From NCBI GenBank assembly GCA_026014585.1, contig JAOZIA010000024.1, forward strand, positions 512,887 to 576,886: a stretch of 64,000 nt of DNA, written 5' to 3'. The position numbers and the translations under genes were made by a program. This document shows positions 8,275-16,523 of this stretch, one piece after another (position 1 is the stretch's first letter; each line of letters starts with the position of its first letter). This DNA is from Candidatus Bathyarchaeota archaeon (lineage in GTDB: Archaea; Thermoproteota; Bathyarchaeia; Bathyarchaeales; Bathycorpusculaceae). Below the pieces are notes generated by a model. The model saw only the letters and a program-made list of their open reading frames with translations. It was not told the origin of the DNA and did no database searches.

Positions 8275-9350
8275 TTCTTTTTGTACCCCCTGATGAGAAC
8301 ATACAGGAATAATGGTCCGCCCATAAACGAGGTGATAACCCCCACAGGTAAAACCAGCGGCGAAATAATCGTCCGTGCCAACGTGTCAGATATCACCAAA
8401 ATTAATGCGCCAACCAGCATAGAAGCGGGAAGCACAAAGCGGTTGTCTGAGCCGATTACTCGTCTAACCATATGTGGCGCCAGTAAACCTACGAAACCAA
8501 TTATGCCCATCAATGAAACAATTACTGCCGCGGTAAGTGAGGCGAGCACCATGCCGACGGTTATGTGGCGTGTTACGTTTACGCCCAGGCTGTTTGCGGT
8601 GTCAACTCCTGCGTCGATGGCGTTGTAGTTCCAGCGGTTATACATGAAATAGATGCAGATGGGCACAGAAACCGCTATAATCAATGACAGGCTGCTCCAA
8701 GTTATTCTGCTTAAGTCTCCGAAAGTCCAGTAGATGATAGAGGCGATTTGAACGTCACTGGCAAAGTATTGAACAGCAGTCATTCCCGCAGCAAAGATTG
8801 AACCTAGCACTACACCTGAGAGCACAATGGATTCGGGTGATACTTTGGTTAAGCGTGTGAGCGCAAGAATTATAGTGGTAGATATCATACAAAAGCAGAA
8901 CGCGCATATTGTGACTGTGTACTGGTTGCTAATCATCACTGCATCTTTAGCATTACTGTGCATTGCACCCGCACCCAAAACTACAATAGCAAATGCGGCG
9001 CCAAACGCGGAGGCTTGGCTTAAACCCAAAGTGTAAGGTTCACTTAGCGGGTTCTTAAGCAAACACTGCATAACGCCCCCTGCAATTGCAAGCATGGCAC
9101 CTGCAACCACGGCGACCAGCACGCGGGGAAGCCGAATGCTCCAAGCGATGCCGTTTTGGCTGAGAATCTGGTTTAAAACCTCCGTGACAGAAAGATTCGC
9201 CGAGCCTATGCACAAGGTCACCAGTGTGATTGCAACCAAAGCAACCGCGCAGATGGTTATGAATAGGACTTTTTTGCCTACATATTTGGTGTAGCCAGAA
9301 TCGGAGGCGTTTTTGGCGATATCTGTCTTGTCTTGTTTATTATTTGCCAT
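8268..9350 (-). CDS. FecCD/BtuC-family ABC permease
   Basis: 360 residues with about ten hydrophobic helices. Diagnostic segments are WSIRLPRVLVAVVAGAMLAI and GGVMQCLLKNPLSEPYTLGL near the N-terminus and GIIGFVGLLAPHMVRR near the C-terminus, which is the ATPase-coupling region of the family. A cytoplasmic N-terminal extension of about 25 polar residues is unusual. The ATG overlaps the stop of the upstream methyltransferase gene (TGATG), so translation is coupled. Confidence 0.92.
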   Translation of the reverse strand: MANNKQDKTDIAKNASDSGYTKYVGKKVLFITICAVALVAITLVTLCIGSANLSVTEVLNQILSQNGIAWSIRLPRVLVAVVAGAMLAIAGGVMQCLLKNPLSEPYTLGLSQASAFGAAFAIVVLGAGAMHSNAKDAVMISNQYTVTICAFCFCMISTTIILALTRLTKVSPESIVLSGVVLGSIFAAGMTAVQYFASDVQIASIIYWTFGDLSRITWSSLSLIIAVSVPICIYFMYNRWNYNAIDAGVDTANSLGVNVTRHITVGMVLASLTAAVIVSLMGIIGFVGLLAPHMVRRVIGSDNRFVLPASMLVGALILVISDTLARTIISPLVLPVGVITSFMGGPLFLYVLIRGYKKKC

Positions 9351-10402
9351 CAGGTTCTGCTTCCACCATTCAAAAGCTTACGTGCAATGGTGATTTCAGA
9401 CATTTTATCCAAAGGAAAAGTACCCAGCAAACTTAGCCCCATGTTTTCCAACTGCTCTAGGTATGTTTTTTGATCCATAACCGCGTCGGAAGAGTGTGAT
9501 TTACTACCGATTTTCTTGCCCTCAAAGCCCAAAAGGTTCCAATCCAAAGTTTTCAGGGCACCTTCCCTCGAGGCATCCGTGAACCTACGCAGAACCACAT
9601 AACCGCCAGGAACCAAAGCCTCAACCATTTTACCCAAAAGATTAGGGTCACTGCAGCTTTGGTTAAACGATGAAAAAATCACGTCATAATCTTGCCCGAT
9701 GCTGTCTTTGTAGAAGTCACCGGGTAAAATATGTACTCTTTGAGCATCGTATTCTTTGACGTATTTTTGGGTAACTTGCATCATTTTTGGAAGGTCAAAA
9801 ACGTATGCGGCCAAGTTTGGGTTTAGAGCTGTGAAAGCAATAGCGTACAAGCCATGCCCTCCGCCTAAATCGAGCAGTCGCCGCCAAGGTTGAGGGTCAA
9901 TATGCTCTGAGACAACACGTAAAGTGTTTGCTACTGCACCTGCGGCTGCCCATTCTGCGATGCCGATTAGCCAGTTTTCGTTAAAAAAGTCTGTTCTGAC
10001 GTGGGGGAGAGGACCATTTTTTATGATTTGTGGAAGTTGTGTCCAGCGGTTTATGTTTGCTTGGGTGTTTTTGAGAATTTGAGAAAGATAATGGGGCGAG
10101 TTACGGCATAAGTATGTGCTTGTTAATGATGCGTTTAGGTAGGTATCATCCTGTTTGGTTAACAAGCCAACCTCTACTAAAGCGTCACAAAACAGGCCCA
10201 TCATAGTCTCGTGGTAGCCGCCTAATTCTTGAGCTATTGTTTTGGGGTTTTTGGGTGATGTGGTGTGTTCAAACAGCCCAATTTCCCATGCAGTTGTTAT
10301 TAGGTAAGATATTTTGAGCCCTTCCGTTGAATTCTCCAGCAGGGCAGAGAGAACTTTGGAGTCAGGCGAGGGGGATGTCAGTAATGTTTTGGGATCTTTC
10401 AT
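9350..10402 (-). CDS. O-methyltransferase-family protein inside metal-chelate transporter operon
   Basis: 350 residues. The N-terminal third is the winged-helix dimerisation domain of the methyltransf_2 family (AWEIGLFEHTTSP, then TIAQELGGYHETMMGLFCDALVEVGLL). The catalytic half has motif I RLLDLGGGHGLYAIAF and AYVFDLPKMM. The family methylates small hydroxyl compounds such as phenolics, carotenoids and polyketides. Its position between binding-protein and permease genes, with translational coupling to the permease, implies work on the transported ligand or the chelator. That is inference. Confidence 0.8.
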   Translation of the reverse strand: MKDPKTLLTSPSPDSKVLSALLENSTEGLKISYLITTAWEIGLFEHTTSPKNPKTIAQELGGYHETMMGLFCDALVEVGLLTKQDDTYLNASLTSTYLCRNSPHYLSQILKNTQANINRWTQLPQIIKNGPLPHVRTDFFNENWLIGIAEWAAAGAVANTLRVVSEHIDPQPWRRLLDLGGGHGLYAIAFTALNPNLAAYVFDLPKMMQVTQKYVKEYDAQRVHILPGDFYKDSIGQDYDVIFSSFNQSCSDPNLLGKMVEALVPGGYVVLRRFTDASREGALKTLDWNLLGFEGKKIGSKSHSSDAVMDQKTYLEQLENMGLSLLGTFPLDKMSEITIARKLLNGGSRT

Positions 10403-10481
10403 TTCTTATCACATTCCTAAATTTTTAACATTGATTGGAAACAACAAAGAAAGAAAAAAGGGAGATTTCATTTTATTTACC

Positions 10482-11591
10482 TCATTCAACATTGATTGGG
10501 CCAAAGGGTCCATAATTGGCAACCATTTGGTCGTAGAGCGGTGCACCGCATAGGAACGTGTAGATTTCATCTGCTTTCTCTTGTGGGTTTATATCTGAGA
10601 ATTGATCGGGGTAGAGCACTGTGCCTACATAGTAAGTGTCTGCGAGGGCAACATCAAAGTTCAAAGCGTAGTTGTTGTAGCTGAGTACACCGTAGACTTT
10701 GCCGTCTTGGATGGCGTCAAGTTGACCGTACACATCCATGTGGTTATGTATGTCATCTAAGCATAAAGACAATCCAGCGTAATCAAGGAATATGACATCA
10801 GGGTTTAGGTCTGGCAACGCTTCAACGTCTACGTTTACTACCTGTGTAGAGTTGCTTGCCATCTCAAGAGTAATCACGTTTTTAGAGTTGGTTAAGGTGA
10901 ATGGTGCATAAGAGGCGCTTGTTGAAGTGAATCCGTGAAGACCACGCGAGGAAAGCCCGCCAATGTACACTGATGGCTTGTCAGCATCAGATATACTTGA
11001 TACTCGTACATCGAAATCATCAAGGATTCCCTGTACGTAGTTTATGACTTCAGTAGCTCGATCTTCTTTGTGTAGGATTTGGCCTATAAGGTTGAGGCCG
11101 TCGTAGAAATCTTGACGATTCTCCTCAGTATCTAATCCACCGTAGGCAATGCCAATGACGGGTATTCCAATTTGGCTTTGGAGTGAATCAAGATTATCAA
11201 TTGTTTGGTCGGTTATGAAGACCACGTCTGGAGTTTGGGAAGCAATGAGTTCAGGGTCACCGCCGAATTGCGGACCAACAACAGTTATGTTTTGGTATTC
11301 AGGATGAGCCATCGCATAGGTACGACCAGTGTTTGTTAGTTCTGTTTGTTCAACTCCGCAAACAAGCTCACTTGCCTGCATGTAAGTAATCAAACGTAAA
11401 CCGCCATAATTCAACGCAATAACACGGTTAACATCAGTGGGAACAGTAACGGTGCGACCAGCCATATCAGTGACCTCCTGTGTTTCTGAAGAAGGCCCAC
11501 CTGAGGATGAACCAAGATAATTTAAAGCCACAACAGCTGAAACAGCGAGTATAACAACGCAAATAATTGCATAAATTGCAGTTTTATTCAT
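10482..11591 (-). CDS. Class III substrate-binding protein (BtuF/FepB-like), membrane-anchored
   Basis: 369 residues from the ATG at 11591, preceded by GGGAGGTGAT. An N-terminal hydrophobic anchor (about 5-29) and a Ser/Gly linker (SSSGGPSSE) replace a lipobox, as is common in archaea. The mature part shows EVTDMAGRTVTVPTDVNRVI and later DPELIASQTPDVVFI, the classic start of both lobes in the periplasmic-binding-protein family of iron-siderophore, B12 and cobalt/nickel chelate importers. It captures ligand outside the cell for the permease encoded downstream. Ligand unknown; nickel complex favoured by context. Confidence 0.88.
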   Translation of the reverse strand: MNKTAIYAIICVVILAVSAVVALNYLGSSSGGPSSETQEVTDMAGRTVTVPTDVNRVIALNYGGLRLITYMQASELVCGVEQTELTNTGRTYAMAHPEYQNITVVGPQFGGDPELIASQTPDVVFITDQTIDNLDSLQSQIGIPVIGIAYGGLDTEENRQDFYDGLNLIGQILHKEDRATEVINYVQGILDDFDVRVSSISDADKPSVYIGGLSSRGLHGFTSTSASYAPFTLTNSKNVITLEMASNSTQVVNVDVEALPDLNPDVIFLDYAGLSLCLDDIHNHMDVYGQLDAIQDGKVYGVLSYNNYALNFDVALADTYYVGTVLYPDQFSDINPQEKADEIYTFLCGAPLYDQMVANYGPFGPINVE

Positions 11592-11605
11592 ACATATCAC
11601 CTCCC

Positions 11606-12382
11606 TTAGTTAGGCTCCTTTTTTAAAACATTGAGAAGAAAACTTGTAATTTGGGCAATTTGGGGAAGCTCCAAGTCGAGAACTTCACCGTTTAAGCCCT
11701 TTTCTTGAATTGGAGTGTCAAAGGGAATAAACCCAATAACCTGTTGTTTACCTACTTTGGAAGCAATTTTTTCTGCCGTTGCCTCGTCAACTTTGTTGAG
11801 AATGAAATAGACGTTTTTGCCTGCCTCTTTTGCCATGTCCGTAATTTTCTTTGATAACTTTATGGACTCGTAGGAGGGGTCTAAGATGGCTAAGACCAAG
11901 TCGACTTCGCTTACCATGCCTCTGCCTAAGTGTTCTACGCCTGCTTCAGTGTCAATTAGGGCGACATCTTTTGTGTCTAGTTGGAGGTGTTTTAGGAAAT
12001 CGCGTGCGAGTCCACCCATGGGGCATGCGCAGCCTTCGCCGTAGTGTTTGACTTTGCCTATTTGGAGCAGGTAGAGGTTGTCTTTTTTTGAGACGCAGTC
12101 GGTGGGTATGCCGTCTATTTGCAAGTTTTCGGTGAATAGAGCGGCTTTTTCACCGGTGCCTCGGGCGAGAAACATTTTTTCGAGTATGGCTTTTTTGCCG
12201 CCTATTTGGTCTAGTAGTTCTTTGGGGTCGTTTAGGCCTAGTTGGACGCTTAGTCCGTAGTTTGATTCATCGGTGTCTATGATTAGGATTTTGTAGCCTT
12301 GGGTTTTTAGGTTGTTTGCTATTAGGGTTGTTATTGTGCTTTTTCCGCTGCCGCCTTTTCCGCATATTAGGATTTTGGGCAT
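11606..12382 (-). CDS. cooC: CooC-type nickel-insertion P-loop ATPase
   Basis: 258 residues, MinD/Mrp fold. Deviant Walker A GKGGSGKST is at residues 8-16, and ALIDTEAGVEHLGRG corresponds to Walker B/switch II. CAC at residues 118-120 (GEGCACPMGG) matches the Cys-x-Cys that binds nickel at the CooC dimer interface. CooC loads nickel into carbon monoxide dehydrogenase or acetyl-CoA synthase. First gene of the minus-strand operon; AAAGGTGA precedes its ATG. No CODH genes are in the window, so the target is elsewhere. Confidence 0.88.
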   Translation of the reverse strand: MPKILICGKGGSGKSTITTLIANNLKTQGYKILIIDTDESNYGLSVQLGLNDPKELLDQIGGKKAILEKMFLARGTGEKAALFTENLQIDGIPTDCVSKKDNLYLLQIGKVKHYGEGCACPMGGLARDFLKHLQLDTKDVALIDTEAGVEHLGRGMVSEVDLVLAILDPSYESIKLSKKITDMAKEAGKNVYFILNKVDEATAEKIASKVGKQQVIGFIPFDTPIQEKGLNGEVLDLELPQIAQITSFLLNVLKKEPN

Positions 12383-12400
12383 TTGTTCACCTTTCTTTTG

Positions 12401-12428
12401 GTATTACTTTTTAGCAGTTAAGTAACAC
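12401..12428 (-). promoter_or_regulatory. Putative NikR-type nickel box 1 of the cooC operon
   Basis: GTATTAC (12401-12407), exactly 14 nt, GTAACAC (12422-12428): an inverted pair differing at one base from the recalled Desulfovibrio NikR consensus GTGTTAC-N14-GTAACAC. It begins 18 nt upstream of the cooC ATG. Its right half also pairs with the next half-site (AGTAACAC-N8-GTGTTACT, 12421-12444). Confidence 0.55.
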
Positions 12429-12436
12429 CTATTTTA

Positions 12437-12464
12437 GTGTTACTAGTGTTAAAAACAGTATTAC
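12437..12464 (-). promoter_or_regulatory. Putative NikR-type nickel box 2 of the cooC operon
   Basis: GTGTTAC (12437-12443), 14 nt, GTATTAC (12458-12464). The left half is a perfect consensus half-site. The right half is in the same rather than the opposite orientation (two changes from GTAACAC). Seen from the minus strand this is GTAATAC-N14-GTAACAC, the same kind of pair found before the methyltransferase at 6652. Confidence 0.45.
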
Positions 12465-12523
12465 CATATCAACCTGCAAAAAAGCGCTAAAAACCAAAGT
12501 AAAAGGGGCAAAAACCCCTCAAC

Positions 12524-13282
12524 TCAAGAAACAGAACGCTTATGTTCCCTATAAATTAAAACGGCAACCCACAACATAGACAACGTCGCCACAAAAAACA
12601 CAGGATACATAACGGCGTTAGAAACATCTGTGGATGTTAATCGCACCAAATCATAGAACACATAGATGCCAAAAGTCAAGAATATGCCGTAACCAAAGAA
12701 ACGTTTCTTCTTAACCGCCAACATCAACCCCAACGCAGCAATCACACCTTCTACCACGACAGCCACATACTGCAACGGCGCCACAACAGCCTCATAGTCT
12801 TCAACGTATAAGCCAGAACCTACAAGCAAAACTTCACCATTAAGCTCTACGCCTTTGATGAAGGTGTGTTTAACTGAGGGTGTGGTTTCTCCGGGTTTAG
12901 GCCACTGATAATCCACCCAGCCCTCACCTGTTTCGCTTAGTGCAGCATTTATGAAAAGTTGCCCAATCGCCTTTCCCGTTACATCTAACAGTGAGGTCAT
13001 GTTTTTGCCTTCCCCACTTATGTCTGGTGGATAAACAAGTCGAAGCCCATCGGTTTGCCATACAAAGATGTAGGTGTCACCTTGGAACCAGTGACTGCCC
13101 TCTACTCTGAACTGTGAGAAAGCGGTTTCGCCATCGGTTGAGATTAGGTCTGCTGCTTCTATTACGAGCGATTTTACTGCTTCTTTCTGGTTGGTCTGCT
13201 GAGTTTGATTAACAAAACCTGCGACAAGAACGCAAGCCAAAACTAAAACCAAAACTCCTAACACTAAACGATTCCGGTCCAT
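12524..13282 (-). CDS. Membrane protein with single cache-type sensor domain
   Basis: 252 residues. N-terminal membrane helix (about 7-24), extracellular domain (about 35-160), then four C-terminal helices. The outer domain contains FVWQTDGLRLVYPPDISGEGKNMTSLLDVTGKAIGQ and GEGWVDYQWPKPGETTPSVKHTFIKGV, the typical order of single-cache domains that sense small molecules. There is no kinase or chemotaxis output domain, so any signal must pass through partners or the helices themselves. It lies just beyond the cooC promoter on the same strand. Confidence 0.7.
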   Translation of the reverse strand: MDRNRLVLGVLVLVLACVLVAGFVNQTQQTNQKEAVKSLVIEAADLISTDGETAFSQFRVEGSHWFQGDTYIFVWQTDGLRLVYPPDISGEGKNMTSLLDVTGKAIGQLFINAALSETGEGWVDYQWPKPGETTPSVKHTFIKGVELNGEVLLVGSGLYVEDYEAVVAPLQYVAVVVEGVIAALGLMLAVKKKRFFGYGIFLTFGIYVFYDLVRLTSTDVSNAVMYPVFFVATLSMLWVAVLIYREHKRSVS

Positions 13283-13467
13283 TTCAAGTGTCCCTTTAAC
13301 AGTTTAGCGCAATCACGCCTAATATCATTAACTACAGCAAGTCTTGACAGACGAGAAGGATTATGAACCACGAAGGTGACGTTGGAGCCTATATAGATTA
13401 TGCTTCTTTCGGTTTTTGTGTGAAGAAAATTTTTAATTATCTTGCTTGCTTTGCTCTTTTTAACATG

Positions 13468-13483
13468 ATGTTAGCGGTAACAT
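13468..13483 (+). promoter_or_regulatory. Perfect inverted repeat upstream of MFS gene
   Basis: ATGTTA-GCGG-TAACAT, 38 nt before the TTG start at 13521 and downstream of a TATA-like CTATATAG at 13389-13396. Position suggests an operator or a leader hairpin. No regulator identified. Confidence 0.3.
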
Positions 13484-13520
13484 GTGAAGAGATAGGGCTC
13501 TTTTTCTTGCAGGGGAGCTT

Positions 13521-14867
13521 TTGAAGTTGCACGCAAGTTTTTTTAAAAGTGACCATAGACCCATGTGGGTTAGCGCTGTACTCCCCTTCAACATCGCGTT
13601 AGGTCCCGTTTCAACACTGGTGCAACTGCTGATTTTAAACCTCAACGGCACAGTCGTGGAAGTCGGCTTAGCAATCACCCTCTTTAATGCGGTGAGCATT
13701 CCAGCTGCCCTATTTTGGGGGTTTGTTGTGGACCGTTTCCATCGACGAAAACTCTTGGTAATGTGTAGTTTTCTGGTAACGCCTCTGCTTTTGCTGTTAT
13801 TTCTGTTTGCAAGCACAACGTATTGGGTTTCTGTTTTGTATGCTTTGTTCTCTATTGCCATAATGGCTTCAACTACACCTCTTAACTTGCTGGTTATGGA
13901 AACCGAAAAAAAACCCAAGTGGGCATCTGCCTTTGCCGCATTTTCAATGATGTCTAGCATTGGACAAACTTTGGGGTTACTTTTGGGGATGATATGGTCA
14001 TTTTGTATTCCCATAGAGTACCTTGTTATTCCTTTAGCGGTTTCCTCGCTGGTTTCCACAGGGCTATCAGCGGTTCTAATTAAGGAGCCCCCAATGGTGT
14101 TTGAGAGACAAATGATGGTTATGGACAAACACAGCTTCTTCCACCGCCTCCACCACCTACCATACTTATTCCTAAAAATACCAAGCGCACACGATTTTAA
14201 ACGCATTTTCAGAAAAATGCCCCGTGGATTACTGCGATACACCAACTTGCTGTATCTTGCGATTTTTGGGTTTTTCCTCTCCTCAGGCATCTTTAACACT
14301 GCCCTGGTTCCAGCCCTAAAAATTAACGGCGTATCGAGCTTGCTGGTTTTCTCAGTTATGATGGGCGGCATGATTGTGCAGATAATTTCCTTCAGGTATG
14401 CAGGAGCCTACACGGAACATAAGTCGCCAGTAAAAAGCGCCATTGTAGGCATGGGGTTGCGAGCTGTTGCATTGGGCTTAACGGGTGTTTTTGTTTACTT
14501 TTTAGCTGGGGCTTGGCTGGTAATTCCTGCTTTGGTCATGTACGCGCTTGCTGCAGGAGTTGCCTACGCAATTTACTACACCGCCTCAAACACCATGATT
14601 TTCAATTCTCTTAGCCCCCGACGTAACGGTTCAGCCCTTGGCGTATACAGCGCATTAGCGGGCGCCGCAACAATGCTGGGTTCGTTTGCGTCAGGGTTTT
14701 TGTCCTTCTACTTGGGTTTTCATGTGACATTTATCGTTTCAGCCGCAGTCTTGGTGGTGTCGGCTTTGCTGCTATATTTGACAGAAAACTCAAAGGTAAG
14801 CATCAACCTATCAACCCACGAACTATTCAACCACCACAAAAACGACGATTGTCAAAAGCAAGGATAA
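13521..14867 (+). CDS. Major facilitator superfamily transporter
   Basis: 448 residues, about twelve hydrophobic helices with a longer polar loop near residues 190-245 separating two halves. The loop after helix 2 carries GFVVDRFHRRKLLV, the G-x-x-x-D-R/K-x-G-R-R/K motif A of MFS proteins in slightly degenerate form. The TTG start is supported by AGGGGAGC five bases upstream. Substrate unknown; drug efflux or sugar transport are both possible. Confidence 0.8.
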   Translation: MKLHASFFKSDHRPMWVSAVLPFNIALGPVSTLVQLLILNLNGTVVEVGLAITLFNAVSIPAALFWGFVVDRFHRRKLLVMCSFLVTPLLLLLFLFASTTYWVSVLYALFSIAIMASTTPLNLLVMETEKKPKWASAFAAFSMMSSIGQTLGLLLGMIWSFCIPIEYLVIPLAVSSLVSTGLSAVLIKEPPMVFERQMMVMDKHSFFHRLHHLPYLFLKIPSAHDFKRIFRKMPRGLLRYTNLLYLAIFGFFLSSGIFNTALVPALKINGVSSLLVFSVMMGGMIVQIISFRYAGAYTEHKSPVKSAIVGMGLRAVALGLTGVFVYFLAGAWLVIPALVMYALAAGVAYAIYYTASNTMIFNSLSPRRNGSALGVYSALAGAATMLGSFASGFLSFYLGFHVTFIVSAAVLVVSALLLYLTENSKVSINLSTHELFNHHKNDDCQKQG

Positions 14868-14912
14868 ACGGTGGACGAGAAAAATTTGAATCCTTGACCT
14901 GCCGGATTGTTG

Positions 14913-15389
14913 TTAATTAGCATTTAGTTTTAGTGCCCAATCAGCGACAAGTCTGCCCAACGCCTTACAGTGTGTAATTCCTTCTTGATTGGGGTTTCCT
15001 GTTAGGGCAACACCATAATGCATATCGTCTGCTCTGCCAGGGATGACCATACCGTGAATAAACATTGCTATTATCATTGAAAGTAGTGTTGTTTCTCCAC
15101 CAGACGCAACGCCTGCTGAATTGGTAAATACACCACCAATTTTTCCAGCGAGTTCTTGCCATACTTCGCTTTTATCGATGAATGCTTTCATGTTCGCAGA
15201 CATTAGCCCGTAATGTGTTGGAGCACCAAGTATAACGCCATCGGCATCAAGTAAGTCATTCTTTGTTGATTGAGTAACATTTTTAACAATAACTTCCACT
15301 CCAACTTCTCGTGCACCTTCAGCAACTGCATGCGCCATTGTTTGTGTATTTCCTGTCTGTGAATCATAAATAATTATGACTTTTACCAA
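14913..15389 (-). CDS. WrbA-like flavodoxin / NAD(P)H quinone oxidoreductase
   Basis: 158 residues from the TTG at 15389, chosen because GGAG sits nine bases upstream and the flavodoxin fold begins there (VKVIIIYDSQTGNTQTMAHAV, the FMN phosphate loop). A 26-residue longer frame exists. GVILGAPTHYGLMSANMKAF and VFTNSAGVASGGETTLLSMI match the FMN-binding loops of WrbA, which reduces quinones by two electrons. Probably a soluble antioxidant or redox enzyme. Alternative: general NADPH-dependent FMN reductase. Confidence 0.82.
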   Translation of the reverse strand: MVKVIIIYDSQTGNTQTMAHAVAEGAREVGVEVIVKNVTQSTKNDLLDADGVILGAPTHYGLMSANMKAFIDKSEVWQELAGKIGGVFTNSAGVASGGETTLLSMIIAMFIHGMVIPGRADDMHYGVALTGNPNQEGITHCKALGRLVADWALKLNAN

Positions 15390-15505
15390 CTTTCTTATCT
15401 CCTGTGTAACACTTTTGTCAGATAATGCTTTTAAAAATTGTTTCAATGAACCAATAAATTCTGGCACCCAAAAAATGTTTACGTCCTATGAAAAAGTTAA
15501 CTGAA

Positions 15506-15612
15506 TGGCGGGCGGGGAGGGATTTGAACCCTCGACCCCCAACTTAGGAGGCTGGTGCTCTCTGCGGCGCAAAACCAAAGGATTCTGCGAATCCGTACTG
15601 AGCTACTCGCCC
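15506..15612 (-). tRNA. tRNA-Arg(CCU) with D-loop insertion (probable intron)
   Basis: Acceptor GGGCGAG pairs with CCCGCCC (one A-C mismatch), discriminator G, and CCA encoded at 15506-15508. T-arm GAGGG-TTCAAAT-CCCTC. Anticodon arm CCAGC-CTCCTAA-GTTGG gives anticodon CCU. The D-stem GCTC/GAGC encloses 39 nt instead of the usual 8-11, so about 28-30 nt are extra; they include the hairpin GGATTC-GCA-GAATCC. Archaeal tRNAs can carry bulge-helix-bulge introns at such non-canonical positions. The normal anticodon-loop site is uninterrupted. Confidence 0.85.
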
Positions 15613-15776
15613 ACACCAAATAGCATAGCTAAACATAACTTAGATAAACAAAAACCTATCGACAACCAACAAAAAGAAAAACCACACTCTCAGGTAGCGA
15701 GTACACCCTCCTCGCACACAATGACTCTTCTTTTGCACAACAAACAAAAAAAGACGATGTGCTAACTAACAAATAA

Positions 15777-15793
15777 TTTGGGTATTACCCAAA
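15777..15793 (-). terminator. Palindrome just past the end of the membrane-protein gene
   Basis: TTTGGGTA-T-TACCCAAA, two bases beyond the stop of the minus-strand gene at 15796. It could fold as a 3'-end hairpin; no long U-run follows, so termination is uncertain. Confidence 0.35.
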
Positions 15794-15795
15794 AT

Positions 15796-16296
15796 CTATT
15801 GTGACCCTTGAACAGTCTCTTCGGGCAAATTATTGTTTGATTTCTTTTCCCTTAATTCAACAAATAATAAGGCTGTCAAGGCTGGGAAGAAATACCAAAG
15901 ACCATATACTGAAGAACCCCAAATTTGGAGGAGATGATATTCAAGAGCCACAAGGGTTGAGCCTAAATGACTACCAAAAACGACAAAATAAAATACGGAG
16001 TCGCACATATACAGGATTGAAGAACCTAGAAAAACTCCTGTGAACAATGCTAAAGTTGTTGGTTTCATAACAATGATTTTTGCTCGTTTTGATAGAAAAT
16101 AAAAAACACTGAAAGATACTGCAAGCCCAAATAAGATTAACAACCGGTTAATTAATGAGGAAATTGTCGAAAACTCGGCAGTTTCAATATTGCTAAAGAA
16201 CACGGAAAGGGTTACTATCCTAACGACCATGGATAGAAGCGTCAATCCTAATGATAACGCAAAAGCAACGATAAAAGTTAACTGATATTTTTTCAC
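15796..16296 (-). CDS. Hypothetical four-helix membrane protein
   Basis: 166 residues with four hydrophobic segments (about 8-33, 47-67, 78-105 and 125-148) and a polar C-terminal tail ending PEETVQGSQ. No motif or family recognised. The gene stands alone between tRNA-Arg and the SRPBCC gene. Confidence 0.55.
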   Translation of the reverse strand: MKKYQLTFIVAFALSLGLTLLSMVVRIVTLSVFFSNIETAEFSTISSLINRLLILFGLAVSFSVFYFLSKRAKIIVMKPTTLALFTGVFLGSSILYMCDSVFYFVVFGSHLGSTLVALEYHLLQIWGSSVYGLWYFFPALTALLFVELREKKSNNNLPEETVQGSQ

Positions 16297-16523
16297 TAAC
16301 CTTTACCTCAAGTGGTAATTTGATTTGTTAATGGTAATAAGATTTGCCTAAGTTTCGCTTCAGCTATCGCTTCTCAAAACCAAGAAAAGTCCCTGTTAAA
16401 GCAAAAAAGACAAAGAAAGCCTGTTTAAGCAGATATTTTGAAAATGCTGAGTTGACATAAATTTTTTAAGTCCAATTGAGCTCCTTTCAACTTGGTTTTT
16501 TTGAACTTAAAGAGGTGATACTT

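Noticed and set aside
10427..10499. 12-bp direct repeat AACATTGATTGG around the end of the binding-protein gene
   Set aside because: No further similarity outside the 12 bp; likely chance or a minor duplication, not a functional element.
13460..14371. 303-codon minus-strand ORF opposite the MFS gene
   Set aside because: Hydrophilic antisense reading of a membrane protein; no motifs, and it covers the MFS coding region in full.
15505..15765. Plus-strand ORF starting MAGGEGFEPSTPNLGG
   Set aside because: This is the well-known spurious translation of the reverse strand of a tRNA gene (tRNA-Arg here); the rest is low-complexity spacer.
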